Shown here in pieces: positions 52,760 to 60,636 of a stretch of DNA of 64,000 nucleotides. The DNA is from an uncultured Prevotella sp. (GTDB taxonomy: Bacteria > Bacteroidota > Bacteroidia > Bacteroidales > Bacteroidaceae): NCBI GenBank assembly GCA_947177775.1, contig CAMWVS010000002.1:1-64000 (forward strand), in the 5' to 3' direction. Each line of letters opens with the position of its first letter. Position 1 is the first letter of the stretch. The notes under the pieces were generated by a model. It was not told the DNA's origin and did no database searches. It worked only from the letters and a program-made list of their open reading frames with translations. The position numbers and the translations under genes were made by a program.

Positions 52760-53394
52760 TTAATAACTTTTAGTTTACCATTAAATTTACCTATAATACA
52801 GTATGTTCCACCAGCAGAATTACCATCACTTTTAAGATTGTATGAAATGGAATACTCACCTGCCTTTGAATCTCCTTTCAAAAATTGTAATGACCCCTCT
52901 AAGGGTACAAATTCATCATGAGAAGGAGGTGCACTTAAACCAGCAATACCGTAAGACTTAAATTCGGGGTTACCAGAATAGAAATCTCTAAGTTCACCAC
53001 TCCAATAGAAAGAGTTGTATATATTCCCCAAATCAACTTGATCCTGGACAACGATCTTATATTCCTTGCCAATGACAGGAAAATCCTTATCAGCATGGCA
53101 TCCAATTAGGATTAACCAAAAAATCTCTGAATCCTTTTCTTCACAATCTCGTAGAAACATTTGAAAGTAACATACGCCTTCTTTGACTATAAAATTGTTA
53201 TCAACACCCAATGGAAGAAACCAGTATTTATTAGATACACCTTCGCCAATTGTTGTGTATTGTAACAAACAATTATTATTTATAGTCGCTTCTCCATAGA
53301 CAGTCTTATGCTTTAGGATCTCCCTTTTTTCACAACTTGACAATACAGTCATGGAAAACATTGCCAATAATAGAATACTTAAGCTATGCTTCAT
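52756..53394 (-). CDS. Lipoprotein of unknown function
   Basis: The 212-residue product has a lipoprotein signal (MFSMTVLSSC, Cys 20) and a beta-rich mature part (CLLQYTTIGEGVSNKYWFLP, GEYSISYNLKSDGNSAGG). No family is recognised. It lies 2 bases after the lipase-like gene and overlaps the small lipoprotein gene by 4 bases, indicating coupled translation. An accessory or self-protection role in the peptide operon is possible but unproved. Confidence 0.72.
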   Translation of the reverse strand: MKHSLSILLLAMFSMTVLSSCEKREILKHKTVYGEATINNNCLLQYTTIGEGVSNKYWFLPLGVDNNFIVKEGVCYFQMFLRDCEEKDSEIFWLILIGCHADKDFPVIGKEYKIVVQDQVDLGNIYNSFYWSGELRDFYSGNPEFKSYGIAGLSAPPSHDEFVPLEGSLQFLKGDSKAGEYSISYNLKSDGNSAGGTYCIIGKFNGKLKVIK

Positions 53395-53396
53395 AT

Positions 53397-56300
53397 TTAT
53401 TTCATTTTGAAAGTGACAGGAATAAATTGTATAATTTTGTCCTCAGCATTCAACAATGCAATGGTATATACATACTCTTTACCTGTTGTAGCATTTTGTA
53501 TCACAAGATTTAGTTCTTCTTCTGGCAATACTTGCTTAATCGGAATTTCTCCACGTGTAACTGTTACGTCATAAGCTGTAGAAAAGGGACTAAAAACAAC
53601 ACCTTTTGTAGATGTCCAAATGTCTTTTTGGTACTGGGATGGAAGCGAGGTATCTCTTGTTAGGTATATTTTACCATTCTTATATGAATACAACGAACCA
53701 TTTTCTTTATATATATTTTTACTTTCATCAATCGATAGAATATTATTGTTTACAAAGAATAAATCTGAAGATACTGCATTGACAAATTGCATTGGGCTTT
53801 CATTCCCATTATTGTCTATTAGTTTAAAATACACAGTTACATTATCCGCTTCTCTTTCAAGCGGAAGCATTATTGAAGGACTATGACCATTTATCCATTT
53901 AATGTCTCTTCCCGCATATTTTACACCCCAACAAAAAGTTATCACTTGATTTATCCAAGATGAATAATTTTTAAATTGAGACGATATTATATTTGCATTT
54001 ATCATATATCCGCCAGGCACATGATTTGCACTCAAAACATAAGTTGGCATCCCAACAACAATTTTTTTTGAATATTCTACGCCATTGACACTCGCTGCAA
54101 TTTTAACAATTCCTTTTCCATGAACAGTCAAAACTCCTTGATTAGAAATTGTTGCCAGTGAAGCATCTGAACTCGTCCATTCTACTTGACCTATTTGATT
54201 TGATATCGTATATTTAGCTCCAGTAAAGCCTGTTGACGGTCCTGATATTGTCGTTTTTATCTGCCCCTCTATCCAACTTTGGCACTCTTCTGAGAAACAA
54301 ATATGGTTTGTATTGTGTTCCATCTTGACTCCGTCAAAAGCAGATAATGACGGATTGGGGTTAGAAAGAAAAATAGATGGTGCCGGATTTATTCCATTAT
54401 CTACTGCAAGCGCACTGGATGTTGGAACAAATGCAAATTGAGGCAGAATATCTATATCATAACTCCAATCATATATAATTGGGGCAAAATCAGGTAATCC
54501 ACCGTCATCTCTATCTTGATAGGGCATTTCGCTGTTGCTATATAAAGATGAAGGATATGTATCATACAAACAATTTCCCTGATGGTTTTTTGTGTACGAA
54601 AACATTGTTTTCGAGATTGGAATTAACCAAAGAAAGGTTTTCTTATACCCTATATGTATATCTGTTACCTTTTGACCAATCTGTTTTGCAGAAAGGCATT
54701 CAAAATATCCATTTATTTCATCTCTACCAGGTAAAATTGTCAGCAATCCTGCAATTACATCTTGGAATAAAACTCCTACTGCAATAGATAATAATGGAGA
54801 TATAGGCTGGGCAACATTTGTCCCAGCAGAAAAGTCACAATAGATATATTTGTCTCGAATCGACATTGAAGAATAATCACTATTTGCTATTGCAATTTTC
54901 TTAAAATCCTTACCAGGATCACCGTTTGGGAATCCAAGATTGTCTAATTCCGTTTGCCATTGAAAATGCACGGAATTGTTCTTTGAACCAGTAGGGTCTA
55001 TATAATCTACAAGCATTTGTTGAGTTGCGGTTGAATAAGCGAATCTTTTACCAATTTGGATTAACTTTTCGACATCTGTATATTTCTTTACAAGATAATC
55101 AATCACATCTTTATCATCCAAAAATTTCAATAGCCCATGAAAGCCATATAATAAACCCATTGGAACATTGGCACCCATATGAGGCGCATCATAACTCACA
55201 TAAGTTCCAACATTATGGATTTTATTATTATTTTCCATTGTTTTTAGTGCATATCTCGCAACCAAACCTCCCATACTATGTCCTATTATGACAGCTGGGT
55301 CAGAATTACTATCTCTCAGTCTATTAATAGTTTCAATAACTTTAATAAGTGTGTATGCATTAGCTTGTATATACTCTCCAGACTCTTGCCAATCAACATA
55401 AATGAAGTCATATTGATTTCTGTCTATGAAATCTGCCCATTTTTTATAAACAGATTCACAAGTCATAGACCCTTTTAATGCCGGATTTAAATCACGTGGG
55501 TCAAATCCTTCAACAAATATTAAAGGCTTTTTAATGTGACCACTATAATTGTTACTTGCGTATATTATAGAAACATCTGCTTTTGTCACAACTCCATTAT
55601 ATGAATTCCCTATAATTTCTTGACTATCATACATACCTACACCAAATGAGCGTGTATTTTTTCTCGACAACACATTATTTTGAATTTCTATTGTTGTTGA
55701 AGAATAGTACTTATTTCCAGACAAATCTGTGATAATAACATTAATTATATGATGCCCTTCTGGAAGGTAAATATGCACATCATTGTTTATTAAACTTTGA
55801 AGTCCATTGCCACAATCAATTTGCACATCAGAGATTGATGATTCATTACTCAATATCAATTCTTTGGGGAGAGTGAATGTAATGTTATTATTTTCCTTGG
55901 CATTATCAATGATACATGCTGCACACAGTTTTTTGATTTGAAAGGCATCTTGCCTGTGCAAATATACCTGTCCATTCTCATAAGTTATTGCTCCTGTATT
56001 CAAAGAATTTGCTTTAAGTTGAGCATAATCTTGAAAAATGATACTTAATCGACATTTTGAATCGGTCTTATTATTTTTCGGCGCATCATAAAGGCTGTTT
56101 TTGAATTTATGAAAAGACGTTTTACCTAATGATGACGAAGACAGAGTCTTTACTATTTTCGCATATGTAACAATATCACATTGCATTGTAGATGTATTTT
56201 CTCTACCGTTATATTTGTCAAGATTTTCGTATTCTATTGCGTAATCGATTAAATAACCGGTTGGAACCGCATTTCGATCAATTTTGGCAAACATGTAATC

Positions 56301-56453
56301 AAGGGTATTCCGTAAATCATCATATGCATGGGCATTTTTGGTAAAAGCAAATGTACAGATGAAAAGTAGCAAGATTACCTTCCATCGTAAAGTCGACGTT
56401 GCAACACGCTTCCAGTGTTCAATAGAAATTCTATGTATAATGTTTTTTCTCAT
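53397..56453 (-). CDS. Exported lipase/PGAP1-like alpha/beta-hydrolase with Ig-like domain
   Basis: The ATG at 56453 begins a signal sequence (WKVILLLFICTFAFTKNAHA); an in-frame ATG 36 bases earlier is possible. The hydrolase part has KPLIFVEGFDPRDLNPALKG and the nucleophile elbow GHSMGGLVARYAL (Ser about residue 393), followed by YVSYDAPHMGANVP. A BIG_2-like Ig domain (WTSSDASLATISNQGVLTVH) lies beyond the middle. The product of about 1,018 residues is exported. It could act on a lipid, an ester or a surface component; its task beside a peptide operon is not obvious. Confidence 0.8.
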   Translation of the reverse strand: MRKNIIHRISIEHWKRVATSTLRWKVILLLFICTFAFTKNAHAYDDLRNTLDYMFAKIDRNAVPTGYLIDYAIEYENLDKYNGRENTSTMQCDIVTYAKIVKTLSSSSLGKTSFHKFKNSLYDAPKNNKTDSKCRLSIIFQDYAQLKANSLNTGAITYENGQVYLHRQDAFQIKKLCAACIIDNAKENNNITFTLPKELILSNESSISDVQIDCGNGLQSLINNDVHIYLPEGHHIINVIITDLSGNKYYSSTTIEIQNNVLSRKNTRSFGVGMYDSQEIIGNSYNGVVTKADVSIIYASNNYSGHIKKPLIFVEGFDPRDLNPALKGSMTCESVYKKWADFIDRNQYDFIYVDWQESGEYIQANAYTLIKVIETINRLRDSNSDPAVIIGHSMGGLVARYALKTMENNNKIHNVGTYVSYDAPHMGANVPMGLLYGFHGLLKFLDDKDVIDYLVKKYTDVEKLIQIGKRFAYSTATQQMLVDYIDPTGSKNNSVHFQWQTELDNLGFPNGDPGKDFKKIAIANSDYSSMSIRDKYIYCDFSAGTNVAQPISPLLSIAVGVLFQDVIAGLLTILPGRDEINGYFECLSAKQIGQKVTDIHIGYKKTFLWLIPISKTMFSYTKNHQGNCLYDTYPSSLYSNSEMPYQDRDDGGLPDFAPIIYDWSYDIDILPQFAFVPTSSALAVDNGINPAPSIFLSNPNPSLSAFDGVKMEHNTNHICFSEECQSWIEGQIKTTISGPSTGFTGAKYTISNQIGQVEWTSSDASLATISNQGVLTVHGKGIVKIAASVNGVEYSKKIVVGMPTYVLSANHVPGGYMINANIISSQFKNYSSWINQVITFCWGVKYAGRDIKWINGHSPSIMLPLEREADNVTVYFKLIDNNGNESPMQFVNAVSSDLFFVNNNILSIDESKNIYKENGSLYSYKNGKIYLTRDTSLPSQYQKDIWTSTKGVVFSPFSTAYDVTVTRGEIPIKQVLPEEELNLVIQNATTGKEYVYTIALLNAEDKIIQFIPVTFKMK

Positions 56454-56549
56454 ATTTTTATTACTGTTATTAAATGACAACAATGTCAACTACTCACCCG
56501 CATAGTATTCGCTCGAAGAGTGTTGTTCTGCTAATTTACTTGAGAAATA

Positions 56550-56915
56550 TCAAATGATAATTCTGCCTGTGGCAATCCATTCCTCACTTTCAATGCGTAG
56601 AATGATTATACCACTATAGCTGTATGGTATATCCAACACAGTATTTATGCAATGCGAATAGTCCAGCGTATTTCCATTTATATCACATAGGAATATTTGA
56701 ACTTCAACTCTCTCGTCACCGGAAATCTCTATTTGACGTAGTTCGTCATCATAATATACATCAATAGGGATTCTCATAGGAGAACGGCGTACAGTTGTAC
56801 TACCATCCACATTACCTGTTTGCCATTTTTCCATAGCGACCCTGCTTTTCTCAGCATGGGCTTGAAGGCACCCGATAAAAATTAAAACTCCGAAGAGTAA
56901 GTGTAACTTTTTCAT
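56550..56915 (-). CDS. Small secreted protein, DUF3244-like
   Basis: A signal peptide (LLFGVLIFIGCLQAHAE) and a beta-sandwich-like mature part of about 100 residues (PIDVYYDDELRQIEISGD, GIIILRIESEEWIATGRIII) fit DUF3244-type proteins, common in Bacteroides. It is the first gene of the long minus-strand operon, with the promoter at 56944-56975. In other loci, DUF3244-like genes lie next to TPR regulators like the one at 58173, which supports a control link. Function unknown. Confidence 0.78.
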   Translation of the reverse strand: MKKLHLLFGVLIFIGCLQAHAEKSRVAMEKWQTGNVDGSTTVRRSPMRIPIDVYYDDELRQIEISGDERVEVQIFLCDINGNTLDYSHCINTVLDIPYSYSGIIILRIESEEWIATGRIII

Positions 56916-56943
56916 TTTATTGCATTTATTGATTAAACTGATG

Positions 56944-56975
56944 CAAAATTACTGTAGAAAAAGTTTTCAACCAAG
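56944..56975 (-). promoter_or_regulatory. Promoter of the peptide operon
   Basis: On the minus strand, TAATTTTG (plus 56944-56951) is the -7 box and CTTG (plus 56972-56975) the -33 box, exactly 20 bases apart. Transcription would start near 56937, 20 bases before the DUF3244-like ATG. No other good promoter was seen in the 15 kb downstream, so this one may drive the whole operon. Confidence 0.7.
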
Positions 56976-57032
56976 GGTAAAAGTTTGACAGTCAAACTTT
57001 TTATTTCATTGATAATCAACAATTTGCAAAAC

Positions 57033-57041
57033 GGGGGGGGG
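57033..57041. repeat. G9 homopolymer upstream of the peptide promoter
   Basis: Nine consecutive G lie between the first and second AAGTTTGAC sites, in otherwise AT-rich sequence. Such tracts are prone to slippage and could alter operator spacing. Confidence 0.8.
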
Positions 57042-57248
57042 TGATTAATTCTGCGCAGGGGTGTCAAAAGTTTGACGGCTATAGATAATGGGCCAACAAA
57101 TGCTAATTACAGCACCCAAGAATTATATCTTATTGCTATCAAATCCACTCAAAGGATATTATTATGATACTTTTCTCATGAGAGCAAAATCAGGATCTAA
57201 ATCTGTCGTTATATGAAAACAAAAGCAACAATAAAAATGTAATTGCTC

Positions 57249-57885
57249 AATCGAGTAGGAGGTAAACGCTAATCGCAGGCGCTTATCTCCTACTGTCGCG
57301 TTTACCGACCTCTCAGACCACCGTACGTGCCGTTCGGCATACGGCGGTTTTGTGCTTTGACATATATCTATGTGTCGGATGTTGTTTGTCGTCATTCCTT
57401 TGAATAACACCAATCTTGTACTACCCTCGGATTCCGTCCTACTATCGTACAAACAATCCTTTTCGGCAACTGGCTACTAAAGATTCTAAAGGATGACTCT
57501 CGTTTACTATCCAACTGCACAATTCAGTCCTTCCCAAACCAAGTACATGATTCGGTACTATGACCTCTGCTGACTTCTCATGGTTCGTTGTTACTGCTTG
57601 GCTATTTTCGCCTCGCCCATGAGACCTCCCCAGTTAAGAGTATATTCTTTCCAACTTATGTCTGCTTGATTTACTCCGAGCGTTCCGGACAACTATAGGA
57701 CTTAGTCTTATTAGGCAGACTTATCCACACTCACAAGCCTTAATATCAAGTTTCTGTATGCTAGACCAGATATTTGCCGCCGACTTCCTTCAGATTCCGA
57801 GTCGCCACGGACACCATTGTCTTTGGCTGTATGCTTCCCGCTGTCAGGGCGCATTAGGAATTTCACCCGTTAGAATATGCCCATG
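57249..57885 (-). mobile_element. ORF-less group II intron-like element
   Basis: On the minus strand the 3' part folds as domain V (CCGCCGTATGCC / GGCACGTACGGTGG around GAAC; plus about 57316-57345). Domain VI (GTAGGAG...CTCCTAC, plus 57255-57293) follows. The 5' part has the domain I-type segment GGGTGAAATTCCTAATGCGC then CCTGACAGCGGGAAGC, familiar from bacterial group II introns. No reverse transcriptase gene lies inside the roughly 640 bases, so it would need one in trans. The 5' boundary is uncertain (57854-57890). The rest of the 56916-58172 gap holds the operator-like motifs. Confidence 0.75.
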
Positions 57886-58172
57886 TTGGTTGAGAATTGA
57901 TTTTAGTTCTTTGTTGGTATTCTCAATTATATAACAGCGTAAAGTTAGTATAATCTTTATTTTCGAGCAATAATAAAAGTTTGACGCTTCTATTTTGTAT
58001 TATACTGAATGATAATATATTGCCTTTAATAAATAACCCATTTTCTGCACACATACTATCAAAGTTTGACACTTTTATCATAGTATATAGGGACAAACAT
58101 ATAAAAACAGTCCATTTACCGGATTGGGTAGATAGACTGTTTCCGAACCAGTAAAGTAATTATCTGGTCAAA

Positions 58173-59984
58173 CTACAGTTGTTTCATAAGTTTTCTAACG
58201 TAAATACCTATGTTCGTCTGATGTTCATCAATATCAAGTTTCTTGCGTACATCACTACTAATATGATAATGCCTTTTCAGCTGCATATATTCACCAACCT
58301 CTTTTCCACGAAGTCCAATCGCATAAAGACATACATAATTTATCTCTGATTCAGTAAGTCCATGTTGTTCAAGGTATTCAATAAATTTAGGATGGGAAGC
58401 CTTAAACGCCAGACGAGTGGTATTCATAAACTCGTCTTTATCTTGAATAATTTGATCTTTCCAAGTTCCATACGGTTCTGCGTATGAATCGTTATCCGTG
58501 ATTCGTGAAGCTAATAGTCCATTCAGCATCTCTATCCTGACTTTGATGGCATCTTCGATGGGTTTTGCTAAATCTTTTTGTTTTTCCAATACTTCTTTAA
58601 GACTTTCACTTTCATTCTCAAGTTGCACTATTTTGAGTCGAAGGTTTTCTGCGACCAAAGATTGACGCTCACATTCTAATTCTGCGGTCTGTTTCTCAAG
58701 AATGGCATTATGTCTCTCCAACTCAAGCTTTTCATTTGCTTTTTTGAGATTCTCTTGTTCCAGTTGTAATCTTACTTTCTCCTTATTATCCAATTCGCTT
58801 TTAGCCTGTCCAATCCTATAGCGATAGTAAATATATCCAATGATAATCAGTAAAACAAATATGATGCACAGAATTAACCAGATGAGTCTGTCAAACCTCT
58901 GTTTCTCTATCAAGTTGGATTTCTCCATTTCATGACGTGATTGGGCAAATAACAAATCATGAGAAAAAATACCCATGTGAATAGAATCAATGGTCATATA
59001 AAAATCTTTATATGCGTGCAATGCCCCGGCTAAATCTCCGTTTAACTCCAAAATGTCAGGTTTTAATGCCAAATATTTCAGAGATGAACGAAATTTAGAT
59101 TTAATGGGTATTGCATCCAAAACACGTTTGGCGTTACGAGCATCACCAATTTTATAATAGGCTTCAGCTACATTTAATTTAACCATATCATTTATGGAAT
59201 CGACAGATTCACAATGTTCCAGAATGTTAATAACATCCTCCTTGTTGCCAAATTTAAGCGCGTATGAAAGTTCGTACGGAATAATAATCGAATTTAAATC
59301 CGGATTTTCCGAAACTCGTTGTTTTGCGATGGTCCAAACACTGTCCGAAAGCGATTTGTCGTTGTTCAGAATGCCACCATCCAAAGCATTGACAAGACTA
59401 AGCAGTTCATAGTCAGCCCGACCGATAGCACTATACAGATTCGCTGCCTCAAGGTTGTTTTCTATAAAATCATCTATCTTATATATTCTATATTGGATGG
59501 TTGCCTGAGCGACCATGAGGTTTGCCATAGCCAAGGTATCGGATGCTTCTTGGCAAAATTCTTTTCCCCGCATGAAGCTTTGCATAGCTGCATCATCATC
59601 ACCCTGATTCTGATAAATCCTACCTTGATAATAATATGTCCGTAGTCGCTCATCGGGAGTACCATGCTCAATATAATAATCAATAGCAGGTTGAAGGATG
59701 TTAAATGTTGTTGTATCAATATAGTTCTTGTCCAACGCCATAGATTTAAGCAGCGCATACCTGGCTGATGTTTCATTTCCTTTTACATCAGAGACTGGGA
59801 TGCCATCCAACACCGCAAGAGCTGAATCTGGCTTGGCATTCATAAGATTCTCTGCGATATCCATTTGTTTCCATGTTGGTGTGTGTCTTTCACAGGCAAC
59901 CAACATAATGACAGAAATCAGCACAATAACTAGGGCTTTCGCATGAAGCAAATTGGCACAAGAAAGAATTTTGCCGTCAGCCAT
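58173..59984 (-). CDS. TPR membrane regulator with C-terminal LuxR-like HTH
   Basis: From ATG 59984 the product (603 residues) begins with a lipoprotein-type signal (VLISVIMLVAC). TPR-like helices follow (about 50-330; LRTYYYQGRIYQNQGDDDAAMQ-type repeats), then a membrane segment (LIWLILCIIFVLLIIIGYIY) and a coiled coil. The C-terminal HTH-like domain reads LTESEINYVCLYAIGLRGKE then VGEYMQLKR. A longer frame reaches 60344, but a -7/-33 promoter at 60120-60151 excludes that; ATG 60050 is also possible. Such regulators sense envelope signals in Bacteroidetes. It is the likely regulator of the peptide operon next to it. Confidence 0.8.
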   Translation of the reverse strand: MADGKILSCANLLHAKALVIVLISVIMLVACERHTPTWKQMDIAENLMNAKPDSALAVLDGIPVSDVKGNETSARYALLKSMALDKNYIDTTTFNILQPAIDYYIEHGTPDERLRTYYYQGRIYQNQGDDDAAMQSFMRGKEFCQEASDTLAMANLMVAQATIQYRIYKIDDFIENNLEAANLYSAIGRADYELLSLVNALDGGILNNDKSLSDSVWTIAKQRVSENPDLNSIIIPYELSYALKFGNKEDVINILEHCESVDSINDMVKLNVAEAYYKIGDARNAKRVLDAIPIKSKFRSSLKYLALKPDILELNGDLAGALHAYKDFYMTIDSIHMGIFSHDLLFAQSRHEMEKSNLIEKQRFDRLIWLILCIIFVLLIIIGYIYYRYRIGQAKSELDNKEKVRLQLEQENLKKANEKLELERHNAILEKQTAELECERQSLVAENLRLKIVQLENESESLKEVLEKQKDLAKPIEDAIKVRIEMLNGLLASRITDNDSYAEPYGTWKDQIIQDKDEFMNTTRLAFKASHPKFIEYLEQHGLTESEINYVCLYAIGLRGKEVGEYMQLKRHYHISSDVRKKLDIDEHQTNIGIYVRKLMKQL

Positions 59985-60119
59985 AGAAGAATTTTCTTCT
60001 GATGACAGCAAAAAGATGATATGTTGTATCTTATTTTTAATCATTGTCATTATCAAAATAAAGCCTTCTGTATTCACCTTCTCAGCAAGAATATTGCCAA
60101 CAACGGTGATACTAAGGTG

Positions 60120-60151
60120 CAAAGGTACTATAAAATCTTCAGTCTGACAAG
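60120..60151 (-). promoter_or_regulatory. Promoter of the TPR regulator
   Basis: Minus-strand TACCTTTG (plus 60120-60127) and CTTG (plus 60148-60151) are 20 bases apart, as expected for -7 and -33. The minus-strand bases also read GTACCTTTGC, like the CTnDOT core. Confidence 0.65.
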
Positions 60152-60475
60152 TTTTTAGCCGAATAAAATAACAATTGTTATCTGTTTTGTCCAAATTTGC
60201 TATATTATATATAAATAAAGGTGTAAATGCCGTTTTGTTCATCATTGAAATTCGCATAATACTTGCCACGTCACTTTTCCTTGATATAAGCCTTAAATAA
60301 ACATATCTGACATTGCGTCTCAAATACCTTAAGTTCAAAGACATTCTGATATATTTTGATTCGATAAAACATCATTTTTGTTATCTAAACAGGGCATACT
60401 TAAAAGATTTTTATTAATTGATGTTAAATTTAAGAATTAATTCTGATTTAAATAACAGTTGTTGTGTAAATTTTG

Positions 60476-60483
60476 TATCTTTG
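60476..60483 (+). promoter_or_regulatory. Promoter -7 box (TATCTTTG) for the exported-protein operon
   Basis: TATCTTTG fits the consensus and precedes a small upstream ORF at 60514. The surrounding GTATCTTTGC also matches the GTANNTTTGC core. No -33 at normal spacing. Confidence 0.5.
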
Positions 60484-60513
60484 CCGTGAAGTTACAGTTT
60501 AGAGGGGTTTAAT

Positions 60514-60636
60514 ATGAACATCTACTCCCAAAAGGACTCTACGTCCTGCCACACCCCCAACGAACTTCACGCTGATAACCGACATACAACAAAAACATTA
60601 CATAATGTACAACCATTTAACACATTGCGCTTATGA
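60514..60636 (+). CDS. Putative 40-codon upstream ORF
   Basis: A GAGGGG Shine-Dalgarno-like sequence (60502-60507) precedes ATG 60514. The 40-residue frame (MNIYSQKDSTSCHTPNELHA onward) ends with TGA overlapping the next ATG (ATGA at 60633-60636), so the two are translationally coupled. No homology is known; the product may be unimportant and the coupling be the point. Confidence 0.45.
   Translation: MNIYSQKDSTSCHTPNELHADNRHTTKTLHNVQPFNTLRL

Larger units (their letters stand above)
56980..58080. promoter_or_regulatory. Repeated AAGTTTGAC motifs (candidate operators)
   Basis: The sites are AAAGTTTGAC-A-GTCAAACTTT (56980-57000, a perfect 10-bp palindrome), GTCAAAAGTTTGAC (57063-57076, palindromic), AAAAGTTTGAC (about 57976-57986) and ATCAAAGTTTGAC (58068-58080). 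All are between the peptide-operon promoter and the TPR regulator gene. The first lies around -53 from the inferred transcription start. Confidence 0.6.

Noticed and set aside
57162..57452. Minus-strand open frame of 96 codons in the intergenic region
   Set aside because: It lies inside the group II intron domain V/VI region; such frames are well-known artefacts of intron RNA sequence and it resembles no protein.
60476..60484. GTATCTTTGC as the right attachment site of the element
   Set aside because: It equally fits a normal promoter box in front of a gene, and there is no paired sequence evidence for a boundary, so it is only mentioned as a possibility.
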